This document shows, in pieces, positions 45,525 through 56,992 of a stretch of 64,000 nt of DNA. The position numbers were made by a program, and so were the translations under genes. Below the pieces are notes generated by a model. The model worked only from the letters and a program-made list of their open reading frames with translations, ran no database searches and was not told the DNA's origin. This stretch comes from Caprella mutica (taxonomy: Eukaryota > Arthropoda > Malacostraca > Amphipoda > Caprellidae): the NCBI GenBank assembly GCA_947561585.1, contig CANNZV010002358.1, forward strand, positions 37,898 through 101,897, read 5' to 3'. Position 1 is the stretch's first letter. Every line of letters begins with the position of its first letter.

Positions 45525-46119
45525 ATTACAATTTTCATCCAGTAACCAAAGTATTTCTCAAAAATTTGTACTGGATAATTTCAATCAGTGAATAAAATCT
45601 GAGGTCAAGTTTCCCAATAATATTTAAATTATCGGTATAAAGGCTTTTTTAAAAGAAAATTCTAGATACCTAATATATAATTGCAAAATTAATGTATGTT
45701 TTATGAAGAAGTTCGTAATATGAACGAAAAGAACTTATATATCACAGAATATATACCTACATTTTGTTCTCACTGTACATAGGTTTTGTTGATTTAATGA
45801 TTTTTATTTTTAATATTACTAGGCTAATTCAAAACTCTTTATATGATTTATAAATGATAGCAATAAACAATAGAACGAAACATGTAACTCTATTTAATAT
45901 TTTTTTACATAGGCCTAGGCATGAATTTGTACATAGTTTTTCTATATAACTTTTTACATACATTTTTGATATAGGCCTACATTAATTACATATTTTTTTT
46001 CGAATTAATATTTCTTTAGCTACCAAAAAAAAATTTTATATAGGTACTTCTTTTTTACATAATTTTTTATAAAAAAATTTACATTCATTTTTTTACATTC
46101 ATTTTTTACATAGTAAGCG
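45525..46119. other. AT-rich non-coding stretch
   Basis: Low-complexity TTTTTTACAT-type repeats at 45900-46110; otherwise nothing recognised. Confidence 0.5.
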
Positions 46120-46458
46120 GCTGTTATTTGTTTTGTCAACATCGCAGCGACAAATACTTAATATTAATTTGTATGTATAATTATAGTTGTTTTGCCAACA
46201 TCGTGCCAACACTTGAAATCCATCAAGCGGCCGATTTTTGGGTATTGACATCGTGCCGACAAATAATATTAGTCTGTCGGCCGACTGTTGCAGGAACGAC
46301 GTCCTGCCGAAACATAATATCCATCTGATGGCCGTATGTTGTGTAGCCGACGTTGTGCCGATGTCGAAATGAATCAATTTGCCGATGCACGACGTTGCCA
46401 TAAGGTTACCGATGCACGCCAGCATACGGCCGACGTTGCAATGTTTGCTGGGAACAGC
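46120..46458. repeat. GC-richer degenerate minisatellite
   Basis: Five or so ~65-bp units with CATCGTGCCGACAAATAATAT and GGCCGACTGTTG themes, ending at GCAATGTTTGCTGGG (46439-46453). Composition differs sharply from the AT-rich surroundings. The closing TGTTTGCTGGG is like the end of the 9430-9960 repeat, so both may be one class of element with an internal minisatellite. Confidence 0.65.
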
Positions 46459-46467
46459 CTAACTAAG

Positions 46468-46562
46468 TTAAAGGTCCTCTCCAGGCTCCGGGATAAAAAT
46501 GAGTTTATAACATAATATTATAGAACTAAGATCTACGATAATTATTCTGTAAACCGCTTACA
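46468..46562 (-). mobile_element. Terminal fragment of the TTAA miniature element
   Basis: TTAAAGGTCCTCTCCAGGCT followed by about 75 bp matching the right end of copies A and B in inverted orientation. The other end is missing. Confidence 0.8.
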
Positions 46563-47079
46563 ATCATGGCCGTCTATAGTTTATCAGGCCAGCTCATCAT
46601 GGCGTTTATAGTTCAATCAGCTGTTCAATGTGGTCCTATGATATCTAATTACTGTCGCTAAAATTAATGGATTCGGTTTTTATGCCATTGCACTCTTCAT
46701 GATGGTTTTTTTCCCTTGTGCTTTTCATGATGTAAATTGAGGAATGTTCCGGATTATTTGCAATCAAAATTATGTGAATTTATTCATTATAATATATATA
46801 AAAGTGGTTTTTAACTGAACGAATTGTCCAGCACCGGAGGCAAATCAGAGACTCGGAAGTTATCATCATATGATAATAATCCTTGTTAGGATTTAAACAT
46901 TTATTCTTGTGTTGTTTTGTTAACTAAGTTCTCTAGTTAGTTTGTTAATTAGGACTGATATGCCTAATTGAGTGATAATTTTGTAGCCTTCAGCACTGCC
47001 TAGGCTATAGATTCCAATTTGGAATATTTTCCAAGTCTATCTTGACATAAATCTGAGCCTAACTTTAGGAATTTTAGAT

Positions 47080-48185
47080 CTCTGAGGGAGATCTTGATTT
47101 AATTCCTATGTTACCATTAAATTAGCTGAGGGTGACATTGATTTAATTCCTATGTTACCATTAAATTAGCTGAGGGTGACATTGAATTAATTAATTAATC
47201 AGACTGCAGAATATGGAACATTTTCCAAGACTCTGCCACAAATCTGAGCTCAACTTTAGAAATTGTATATCTCTGCGGGAGATCTTGAATTAATTCCTAT
47301 GTAACCATTAATTTAGATGCGCCGATGTGGGAGATTTTGAATTAATTCCTATGTAAGCATTAATTTCTGAATCTGCTACTGTGAGTGTGAGACTTGTGAG
47401 CACAGAACATTGAATAGAAGAAGAAGTGTAGATCCCATTATATTACTCTTGAGTGCCGTTTACAGTGACGTCACTTCAACTAGAGCCACTCAGCCAATCA
47501 GAGGGCAGAGGCTTCGTTTCACCAGTTCTGTTTGAGTCCGTATTTTGAATGCGTATTACAACCGAAATGGTGTCAGTTTGTGTTTTTTGCAAAGAAGATT
47601 AGTTTATTATTGCTTAGTAGCTGGGCTATAGAATATAGATAATTGTGTACTTAATTTGGTAGGAAGATAGGTATGACTTCCAGCAAAGATAATGAGCTGA
47701 GGTAGAATGCACGCCCAAACTGTTTTCGAGAGAGTGTTTATAGTGACGTCAGTGATCAATGGACGTGATTGGTTGAAATTTTACGACTGTGTACACCATG
47801 TGTACACGTTCGATCTGAGCTTCTTCTTATTCAATGTTCTGTGCTTGTGAGTCACTGAGTCAGAGAGTAACTGTCTCTCAAATTAAAATCTCTGACTCTG
47901 CAGGAGGGGGAGAAGAGACTCATTATGCTTTATGCAGAGTGGTGGCATGATACCATCCAGTCTGCAGAATATGGAACAAATCTGAGCCAAATTTTAGAAA
48001 ATTAAGATCTCTGGGAATGATCTAACTGATTACTGATCTTGAATTAATTTCTATTCTATGTTACCATTAATTTAGCATTTTAGCTGAGGATGATTTCGGA
48101 TTAATTCCTATGTTACCAAGGGGGAGATTTTGTATTAATTCCTATGTTACCATTAATTTAGCTGAGGGAGATTTTGAATCTGCTG
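47080..48185. repeat. Degenerate ~44-bp repeats, interrupted by a miniature element
   Basis: Multiple copies of TTAATTCCTATGTTACCATT joined to AATTTAGCTGAGGG and GAGATTTTGAATT, at 47095-47400 and 48010-48180. A longer block with CTGCAGAATATGGAACA (47204 and 47962) is also repeated. Function unknown. Confidence 0.7.
47401..47843. mobile_element. hAT-type miniature element carrying promoter-like motifs
   Basis: 443 bp with a perfect 8-bp target duplication CTTGTGAG (47393-47400 and 47844-47851) and inverted ends CACAGAACATTGAATA followed by AGAAGAAG. The ends lack the usual CAG-G but fit hAT spacing. Inside are two TGACGTCA palindromes (47466 and 47742), each followed by a CCAAT box or its complement, as in CRE/CCAAT promoters. 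Between them is a short ATG frame of 11 codons (MVSVCVFCKED). Confidence 0.85.
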
Positions 48186-49334
48186 CTTAGAGTAACTCTC
48201 TCTCAAATTATAATCTCTGAGAGTTAGGAGACCACTCTGGAAAATACCTAAGGCTAACAGATGAATTTTAGAGGCTAATTGCTGCAGATTATACAGTTCC
48301 CATTAATTTATTATTGTATTTTAAGGTTTGCTAAACTCCAACAGAATAATTAATCCATCAGAAAAGACCACTCTTTCCAGAGTGGTCAGGAGACACATTA
48401 TGCAGATTGGGTTATCATTAATTTGGCTAAGTGGCCACTAAGGGAGATTCTCTGCATCTGAATCTCCCTTCAGTCACCTGGACCTTTTGGATGGTAACCA
48501 GTCCTTTTGCCCAAAAATTTTTTTTGCTGCACGACTCTTTCATGCCTCATGGAATCATGGTATGTCACTTGTGCCCCAAAAAATTAAAATGCTATAAATT
48601 ATAAATATAATGAGATATAGCAAATGTAAGTCCAGGTCCCCCACCCAAGTTTGTAAGTGACAAGATTTATACTCTACTGTTTTTTACTATAAAATGAATA
48701 TACCTTATTTTGCTAAATAATTGTCATATTGCCAGCAAAAGTGTTTCGGCGAAAAGGACCTAGAACTACTTTGGACCTACCTAATTGTTGGTTGATTTAT
48801 TTATAACATCCCTATTTTGAACCAATAATAATAAGAGAAACTATTTGCTGTGTGGTAGAAAATAATCTGAAATCTAAATATAACTGATTGAGAGAAAGTA
48901 GGAATTAAATCAAATATATACACTATTGTGTAGCTATAATAACTTTAATTCGGATTTGCATACTTGATGCTATAAAAAATGGAGTTCTAGATTCTGTTGG
49001 CAATATAATCTGGATGATTCAATACCCATTAATTCACTAGTATTGGTGTCTGAACCTAATCCTTATTTTCATTTTTGCAGATTTGTGATCTCCTAACTAG
49101 TTTAATATATTTACATGTTCTTCATATATCTAGTTACCTAGCTACTGATGAGCAAAATATTGTCTACAGACTAAAGTGAGGTTGTATAGCAGCTGTTGAT
49201 TCAACTTTTAAAGGTAATTATAATAGTTGAAGAATATGTTTTAAAATAATCTTCATATGATTAGGTACTTAAAATTAGTATGTAAAATTTGTAATTCTCA
49301 ACTAATTAAATTAAACACAAACATTGACAGTGTT
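48186..49334. other. AT-rich non-coding stretch
   Basis: No gene or well-bounded element recognised. Confidence 0.5.
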
Positions 49335-49639
49335 TGATTATAGGGGAAAGTCCCCATTTATCGGCCACTTAAGAGGTTTCCTTCAAACTTATTATTGTTT
49401 AACTCTCCTCTCTACTAATGCATAACGACAGAACCAACTAAAAGATGAAATTCAAATCTTTTAAACCATATAAAGTACTATGCAATTACTTTAGTATAAA
49501 TTAATCTACATTGAATCAAATATTATATCTGAAAAACTCCAATTATCGACATGTTGAAACCAAATATCGTCACATGTTATTACCCATTTATCGTCATGCG
49601 TCGATATATCGTCCACAGAATAAAATTTTCATTGAACAG

Positions 49640-50035
49640 CTTGCAGGATGGGGGAAAATCAGATAGAATGGGGAAAATTAGGTAGAATGGGGAAAATCAG
49701 GTAGAATGGGGAAAATCAGGTAGAATGGAGGAAAATTGGATATAATTGGGAAAATTATGTAGAATACAGGGAAAATTAGGTAGAATGCAGGGAAAATCAG
49801 GTAGAATGGAGGAAAATCAGGTAGAATGGAGGGAAATTAGGTAAAATGTGGGAAAATCAGGTAGAATGGGGGATATTAGATTGAATTGGGGAAAATCAGG
49901 TGGAATTGAGAAAATTAGGTAGAGTGGGGGAAATTAGGTAGAATGGAGGAAAATCAGGTTGGAATGGGGAAAAATCAGGTAGAATGAGGGAAAAATTGTC
50001 TTAGTAGGGGAAATGATGCCAGAATGGAGAAATTA
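49640..50035 (+). repeat. ~20-bp minisatellite
   Basis: About 18 imperfect tandem copies of GGGGAAAATCAGGTAGAAT. Purine-rich on this strand. Confidence 0.9.
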
Positions 50036-50049
50036 TTGATTGCAGCTAT

Positions 50050-50682
50050 AGTAGGTAGGGGGTTTAACGTCTGCTTCAGAACCAAAGGCCATATATCGCT
50101 GATGTCAAATAAAATTGAATGAAAGGGACTCAAAGAAGCAGTCAGAAAGAAAAGTGGCTTCATGAACAAAGTCACCTACCACCGTCAGTGACAAAGCTCA
50201 TGGATGTAGGAAAGCTACTCAGTGAATGCAGTCCCTTACCAAGGAATGTGACGAAAATGGTCACTCTGAGCCCTGAACTGTTGTAATTTGGATCATGAAA
50301 TATTTTCCCCATTTCATCCAAGTAAATCTTTTGTAACGCTACTAACAGTTTTAGAGGGTAGCGCTGGGTTTATGTTCTTCAACTACGAGGGCTTAGTTAG
50401 TTTTTGTGTTAGGTAGACTCGTTGGTTTCATTCACTATCACCTCTTCATCTTCCTCTTCGATCTGTGAGTACAATCACCGGATATACCGTATACGTATAC
50501 TTCTTTGTCACATTTTTGTAACGTGACTACATTCACGGAGTAGCTTTACTGCATCCATGAGCAAGACACCGACAGGTGGTATTTGACTTTGCTCATGAAT
50601 CTCATCTTAATAAATTTATATTTTGAAGTCAGTGAATAGGCATCCGATTCTGCAGCAGACGTTAAAACCCCTACATAAGTAA
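50050..50682. repeat. Fold-back pair of SINE-like repeats
   Basis: The left half (50057-50275) has the same orientation as 32935 and 35335, opening GGGGGTTTAACGTCTGCTTC. The right half (50285-50680) is a longer copy in the opposite orientation, closing GCAGACGTTAAAACCCC. The pair forms a large imperfect hairpin. Either two insertions occurred head to head, or the family can exist as an inverted dimer. Confidence 0.75.
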
Positions 50683-50699
50683 TTAATCAAAGCGACTAT

Positions 50700-50885
50700 A
50701 TTTTTAATTTTCTTCTCATTAAATTATCTTGAGTATAACAATAGTGTTTCGTACTATTGGGTCACACAGAGTATTAAAAACTTCAAAAAGAATGAAAAAT
50801 ATGTAGTAAACTTTATTTTAAGCGGTTTATATAACATATTCAAAGTTTCCCGGACACTGGAAATGGCATTTAAGATAATATTATT
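50700..50885 (+). mobile_element. Diverged relative of the TTAA miniature element
   Basis: Matches the right half of copies A and B: CACAGAGTATTAAAAACTT, AAGCGGTTTATATAAC and a CCCGGACACTGGAAATGGCA end before TTTAA. Poorly conserved; the left end is absent. Confidence 0.55.
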
Positions 50886-52373
50886 GATTAACAATAATTA
50901 ATTTATGATATGAATAATTTCAGCTGAAATCAATTTATTTTGAGAGGAAAAAGATTTAGAAAACCACAATCGTATCGAAATTTTGATAGATCACGTTGTT
51001 TGTTTTTCCAAATAGATGAAGTTCACAAAATATATATCATCGTAAACTGTGTGAATAAAAATTAACCGAATCTCAGAGAGATGTAAACACTAAACTATCT
51101 ACTAAATGATTTTAAGATAAATATCAACTTTATATTAATTATTAAAATCACACGCAGATGTGCAAACATTCTTTGGATAACGTGTATTATGTATGGCAAT
51201 ACAACTACATGATATGACGTCTAAAACTTGTGAAATTTAGTACGTTTTATCAAATTAGATGACACTTTTTCCAATTAAATCAAATTATATTTTTTACTAA
51301 TCATTATTTAGATGAACAAGGTATTTTGAATAGTATAATCAACTATTCTGATTCTATTATATATGTATAGGTTCCCCCCTCTAATTACCCCCCCCCCCCC
51401 CCTGCTTACCACCCTAATTAAGTTCTAGTAGGTCGATAAATGGGTAAAAGCTATTTAAACATAGAAAATTGTATAAATATTGAGATTTAATATATTTACT
51501 AACCATGAAACTGTTTTAAAACAACTATTGCGAAATTGATCAAAATACCATTTATCGTCACCCCGTGACGATAAATGGAAAATCCTCTTTATTGATACCC
51601 AAATATCGACACATCGATTTATTTTAAATATTGATGACTAAATTAATTTCTGATTTTATATTTAAGAAATGCAATTAAACGTGAGTAAAACTGTATGAAC
51701 GTTATTTTGAAAAAAAAATTATTTGAAGCGTAAAATCGCGCATAACAAATTCTCTATACCTAATCAATTTCGGTAGGTTTGTCCTGAATGTACCGTATTT
51801 TCATACATCTCATCAGTTAAACTGACACTCTGATTGTAATTTTAAATGAAATTACTTACATTTTTGTAACAATAAAAAAAATATATGGAGACATCGATTT
51901 GTAAAATACCTAAACCATAGAAATGTTTCTAAGTCTTGTTATTGACGAAAATAACTGAAACGTGACGATAAATGGAGAGGGACGATACAAGGAGCCCTTA
52001 CCCTATCATTTGAAGATTACATAAATACCATAAAGTGAAACTTTATTCTATCTAGAATAAAAGAAACCTTTTTCATTCAGTCTTTCAATTTATTTTATTT
52101 TGGGATAGGTACTTATAGTTTTTATTGCATTAACATATGATTTTTTCAACTTAGTAAAAATGATGCATGTATCTATGCTTTTCAAAAAAAACAATATCAC
52201 TATATAATAATAACCAATAATTTCTAATATTTTGTCAAAAGCTTCAATTGAATTACATCGAATATATTCATTTTATATTTTCTTTGTAATTTAATACAGT
52301 CGGAGCAAAACATTCTCATTAACATTGAAAGATTTTTTTTCTAAATTTATCTCTATTTTCAACATTTCAGAAG

Positions 52374-52456
52374 ATGGGAGGCAATAAATGCTGTGTTCCT
52401 GGCTGTAACTGCTATTACAATCTGCAGGATGAATACACTTCTGTTTCCAAATGATT
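52374..52456 (+). pseudogene. THAP-domain N-terminal exon fragment
   Basis: After a TTTCAG acceptor, ATG opens MGGNKCCVPGCNCYYNLQDE and runs YTSVSK before TGA. CCVPGC near the N-terminus is the start of the C2CH zinc-binding THAP fold found in P-element-type transposases and host DNA-binding proteins. The rest of the domain (second Cys, His, AVPTF) is absent, so this is a truncated or broken copy. It could come from a DNA transposon or a host THAP gene. Confidence 0.55.
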
Positions 52457-52459
52457 TAG

Positions 52460-54981
52460 ACAGAAAGATTATTGAGGATAAATGATGTTCATAATACTGT
52501 TCTTTTGTTTGTATTGAAGTTGTAGAAATAAATATTAGTTAACTTTAACAGAAACAAATGCCTGACTGAAGGTATATGTAACTATTGTTACCAGAAACTT
52601 TGTCCAATTAAAAGTAGCTATTGTATACAAAACTGCTTGCAAAGTGTTATTTTTTATTATCCCACAAGAATGTGCGTTGAAAATTAATGAAAACAATGAG
52701 AATTTTAATATTAATAAATCCACAATAATAATTGAAAAAATATATATTTGAAACTTTTCCAAGTGGTATAACTAAAGAGATAATTTTTTTTAATTTTTGA
52801 ATTTATAAGCTTTTAGACAAAAAAAAAACAGTTTGATAACTATATTTTATTAAAATAACTGATCAGCATGTATAATAGTCCATGAAGGGTTTCAAAATAA
52901 TAATTAAAATCTTGTTGAATCAAACTTCACTAAGGAACTGGAAATATTTCATAGGTCTAAACTCTAAAGTATAAACAGTAAGCAACTATATTTTAAACTA
53001 AATAAAGCTGTTTGAAGATGACATACCAATTTTAAATGATTAATAGAATATGTTGATATCTTATCTGAAGGGATGTGGAACCTTTTCCAGAAGTGTTTTT
53101 TTTCATTATTTAACACTAAAAATAGTACAATTGAGAGGTTTTTTTGAATGATTGGAAGTCCTTTCAGAATTCAGACTAATTTGCAATGTAGCTCTAAAAA
53201 ATAAGATTTAGCCCACATCTCTTCTACAAGAGTAGCCATATCAATAATGTATCTTGCAGAATTTGACTAGCATTATGAAAACCATTTCATAAAAAATTCA
53301 ACCTTCAAGTGACTGCAATATATGGGAGAAAGATATGACCAAGATATTTCAGCAAAAGTAGGTGTTGTGCCAGGCCATGAGTGGGGTCCATGCTTACTAT
53401 GAATCATTTTTGAAAACATTAATCTGGAAAAGAGATCAATATTTATAAATTTATTCTATTAGCTATAGATACATGAACTAGCCCAAGAAATGAATTACTA
53501 TCATTATGAAGTTGATTATGAAGATATGAAAATAACCATGATATTGATTTCATTATTAAGGTATGAGATATATTCTATTATTAAATAATGAATTCAAGTT
53601 TAATCTATATATAAATATATATTAATGATTTCTGGTCGTCTTTACCTTCGTAGGCTTCGTTCCTTGGAAGGCAGCAGCAAATTTATTTCACTTGATATGT
53701 TTGAGGACCTTAATTTAGCAGAAGTTCTGAAAAACATAATAAATTTTTGTATAAATAACTTAACATTCAAATAAAATGAATAAGGATTAATACATAATTA
53801 TTTTTGAATCATTTAATAATGAAGGGTAATACATATTGTGGCTAAGTCATGATGGTTTTATTTAAACAACTCACAGAGATAGTAGATGAGTTTGAGCATA
53901 AGTTTTCAAGATTAGATGTATATAATACATTACTTGCAGTACCTTTAGGCTTTAACTACATGATTTTTTACATAGATTTCTGAAAAGAACAGTTAATAGA
54001 ATACATAATGAACTTCACTGAGTTATACATACAGTAAATTACCAGCACAAACAATTTCAAATGTTTTTCTATTCACTCTATTATTATCTGAGATGAATGA
54101 TATAACTCATAGTTAAGCACAGAGAGATTCTCTAGTTAAATTTTTCATAGGATATAGAGTAGAGCTACTAGCTATATCTTAATTTGAATTTGATGACTTG
54201 ATGGTTCCATATGAATTTCATCAATCAATAGGTAAAATAACATCTCATTATTATTCAGCACATCTATTTTCTTTTGTAAGTAATTTCTGTTAGATTGTTG
54301 CATTCCTATTTTTAGAATGTCTCAATTAAATTATAATTTTTTAATGTAATATGGGCAAGGCATCTTTTATAAATGTGAATCTCTAATTAGTATTAGTTTA
54401 TAAACTTGAGGACCTCCTGAATTTACTTAAATAAATAGTTACCTATACTATATAGGCTATACCATATACAGTATACTGAAAATAGTAATTAGGTACCTAC
54501 CTACCCTCTCCTGAGTCTTGATTTGAATAGAAAGTAAAAAATGATAACTGATACCTCTGTTACTGTTATTATATATATTTGATTATTAATGATAAACAGA
54601 TAATATTAGGTAAGATTCTGCAACCTTTTGAAGAGAAATTGTCTTTAAAAAAATAAAATCTTGGGAGACATATTAGTCATACTTTGCAGCCTGGCAGTAG
54701 GCTAGTCACAATAGTAGTGGGGAAACTGGGAAGTGGACCCAGAATTTTATATTTGTTATCAAAATCTCTTTCTGACAGTCTTATCATATTATTTAAAACA
54801 TTAATTATATAGGTACTTATTTAATATCTATGAAGAAAATATCTTTGATCTGTTCTGTTTTGTAACAACCAAGCTTCACCCAGCTTCAGCTTTAAAGTAG
54901 ATAGTAGAACTTCACGTAGATATAATAGTAGATATTACTTTCACTCCAGTAATGTTAACAAAATGTTTTTATGATAGCGAG
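52460..54981. other. AT-rich non-coding stretch
   Basis: No frame or element boundary that I can support; several poly(A) and poly(T) runs. Confidence 0.55.
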
Positions 54982-55234
54982 TGTCTAATTACCTCTAATT
55001 ACCTGCTAGAGTTTAAGCGAGAAAAACAAGACAATTAGTAGTAATTAGTTACTATCACAAGGGACAATGGAACCTCTAATTACCTGCAAGAATTCATCTA
55101 ATTACCTGCAAGATTTTTCGGTAGAAAAACAAAGCAATTAGTGTTATCCTTACTAACACAATGAAACGCCAAAGTTAGCTCAAAACCTTGACGTACCCTA
55201 ACCTTGTACCTAGAAGGTTGGAGAGTAGTTAAGG

Positions 55235-55241
55235 TATATAA
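55235..55241 (+). promoter_or_regulatory. TATA box of the LTR
   Basis: TATATAA within GGTATATAAGGATC, well placed to start transcription around 55265 and give an R region that runs to the AATAAA at 55543. Confidence 0.6.
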
Positions 55242-55542
55242 GGATCTATCACCTAACTAGAAGAGAGTGTGAAATCGGATTCCTAGTTGTGACCAAGTTT
55301 TCTCGTGAGAAATTCCCTCGTCTCAACTCTTACTTAGACTCAAAATTTGTTGTACTAAATTTTATCGACAGTATTGAATAGTGAATGTTTCGTTTCTTAC
55401 AAGTGTTTTATTATCCCCATATATCTACTCTCTTATCTCAATTATTAAACTGTTCAACCATAAGGCTCTTCAGGCCCTAAGACTAAAGAAACTTGTAGTA
55501 TACTTCTGCAAGTTACCTTAGGCAAAGAACCTATAGAACTAG

Positions 55543-55548
55543 AATAAA
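55543..55548 (+). promoter_or_regulatory. Polyadenylation signal of the LTR
   Basis: AATAAA about 12 bp before the LTR end. In the 3' LTR the same signal would direct cleavage of the genomic RNA. Confidence 0.55.
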
Positions 55549-55560
55549 GAGTTCTATCAC

Positions 55561-55578
55561 TGGCGCCCAACGTGGGGC
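55561..55578 (+). other. tRNA-Lys primer-binding site
   Basis: TGGCGCCCAACGTGGGGC, an 18-base match to the 3' end of tRNA-Lys(1,2), the primer known for several retroviruses. It lies one base inside the LTR, where minus-strand synthesis starts. Confidence 0.93.
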
Positions 55579-56104
55579 CTGATGATAGTTATCGGTTAAC
55601 ATAGATTGAGAGAGAAGATATCTGGGAGAAAAATAACAAATAAGAGTCAAGAGTTAAGAGGTGAAATAAAACTCCGTATTAATATAGTGTCGTTTTAACG
55701 CGCCGAACCACTACAATATTTTGAGTGGGAGACTAGAGAGTGCAGCTAAGGCAGTGGACTCTGCAGCTTAGCACTCAACTCACGGAAACAGTTAGCAAGA
55801 TCTACAGGGAGATCTGTTACAACATCACCCGACAGAAGAGGTGATACCGGTAAGAATTTAGAAACCTACCGGACAAATAACATAGTGAACCGTACCTTAG
55901 CCTTATACGAAACGGATCTGCAAGTAAATCCGTGAGGATTGGGTCCTAATACGTATTATAAGTCCATCAAGAGAGATCGTGAGATCTGGACCAGCTTTAT
56001 TGAAAGGCTGGGCTAAGAAATACGAGTTCAGCTAAAAGAGAGAACACACTAGGAAGAACATAAGGTCAGTTACTCAAAGGTTAAAATACCTGCTCGTCAA
56101 ATTC

Positions 56105-56590
56105 TAAATACGTAAGAGCTGGGAGCCAGTACAGTGACGTTCAAGAGAGCTGACTAGATTAACAGGTGGTGTACGTAAGAGCCAGGGGCCAGTATACTGA
56201 CGATCAAAAAGAGCTGACTAAATCAACGGATTGTGTGCGTAAGAGCTTGGAGCCAGTACAGTTAAATTCAAGAGAATCAACCAGATCAGCAGAGAATTGT
56301 ACATAAGAGCTTGGAGCCAGTACAGTTCAGTTCAAGAGAAGCAACGGATCAGCAGATAATTGTACATAAGAGCTTGGAGCCAGTACAGTTAAATTCAAGA
56401 GAACCAACCAGATCAGCAGAGAATTGTACATAAGAGCTTGGAGCCAGTACAGTTCAGTTCAAGAGAAGCAACGGATCAGCAGATAATTGTACATAAGAGC
56501 TTGGAGCCAGTACAGTTAAATTCAAGAGAACCAACCAGTCCAGCAGAGAAGAGCACGTGAGAGCTTGGAGCCAGTGCAATAACCTCACAG
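56105..56590 (+). repeat. Tandem 63-64-bp repeats in the leader
   Basis: Seven to eight units, each with CGTAAGAGC or ATAAGAGCTTGGAGCCAGTA, then CAGTT..ATTCAAGAGAA and a GATCAGCAGA block. The array lies in the 1.4-kb untranslated leader between primer site and gag. The position matches that of the insulator array in Drosophila gypsy, but the sequence does not show the gypsy core motif. A packaging, splicing-enhancer or insulator role would be speculation. The rest of the leader (55579-56104 and 56591-56992) has no long frame. Confidence 0.88.
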
Positions 56591-56992
56591 GAGACAACAC
56601 AATAACAAGGCGAGGTCACTGTCAGGATATCTGGGAGAGAAGCAGCGGAGTCAGTCGTCGAATAGACTTGTTGAAGTAAGGTATCAGACTGAACAAGGCA
56701 ACAAGTGAGTACCCGTCATCTTAGACAAATATTTACCAAGGAAGCAGAGCACAGCCTCACAGGAATAATTGTGTTTATTGTAGTTACATTATAAGAGTAT
56801 ATTGTTATATTATTGTACATGGTAGAATATTGTGTCAAATAGTAGTAAATGCAAGTGTCGGTGTCAGGCAATTAATGCGTCAGAAATCAAAGATTCAATA
56901 TCGAAATAAAGAGCGCACACTAAGAACTCGTGATATAATTAATTTAATAAAAGTGTACGGGATCGAGTGTTTTAGAAATAAAATACGGCAAT

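Larger units (their letters stand above)
49335..52005. mobile_element. Probable DNA transposon with CCATTTATCG motifs
   Basis: Begins AGGGGAAAGTCCCCATTTAT and ends with the inverse of AGGGTAAGGGCTCC plus CCATTTATCGTC, giving imperfect inverted ends. CCATTTATCGTC or its complement recurs at 49587, 51432, 51550, 51570 and 51963, clustered in the two subterminal zones. No transposase frame and no clear target duplication were found, so boundaries are approximate. It contains the minisatellite at 49640, a fold-back repeat at 50050 and a miniature-element remnant at 50700. Confidence 0.5.
54982..55559 (+). repeat. 5' LTR of the errantivirus-type element (start inferred)
   Basis: The right edge is fixed by the primer site at 55561, preceded by TCTATCA. 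The left edge is inferred at TGTCTAATTACC, giving a TG...CA LTR of about 578 bp; the partner LTR is outside the window, so this start is unconfirmed. Inside are short direct repeats of CTAATTACCTGC (about 55000-55105), a TATA box and a polyadenylation signal. Confidence 0.7.

Noticed and set aside
51391..51402. Poly-C run (and the one at 31851-31860) as a boundary signal
   Set aside because: Simple homopolymer tracts; the second belongs to the hAT-type element end and the first has no associated structure I could confirm.
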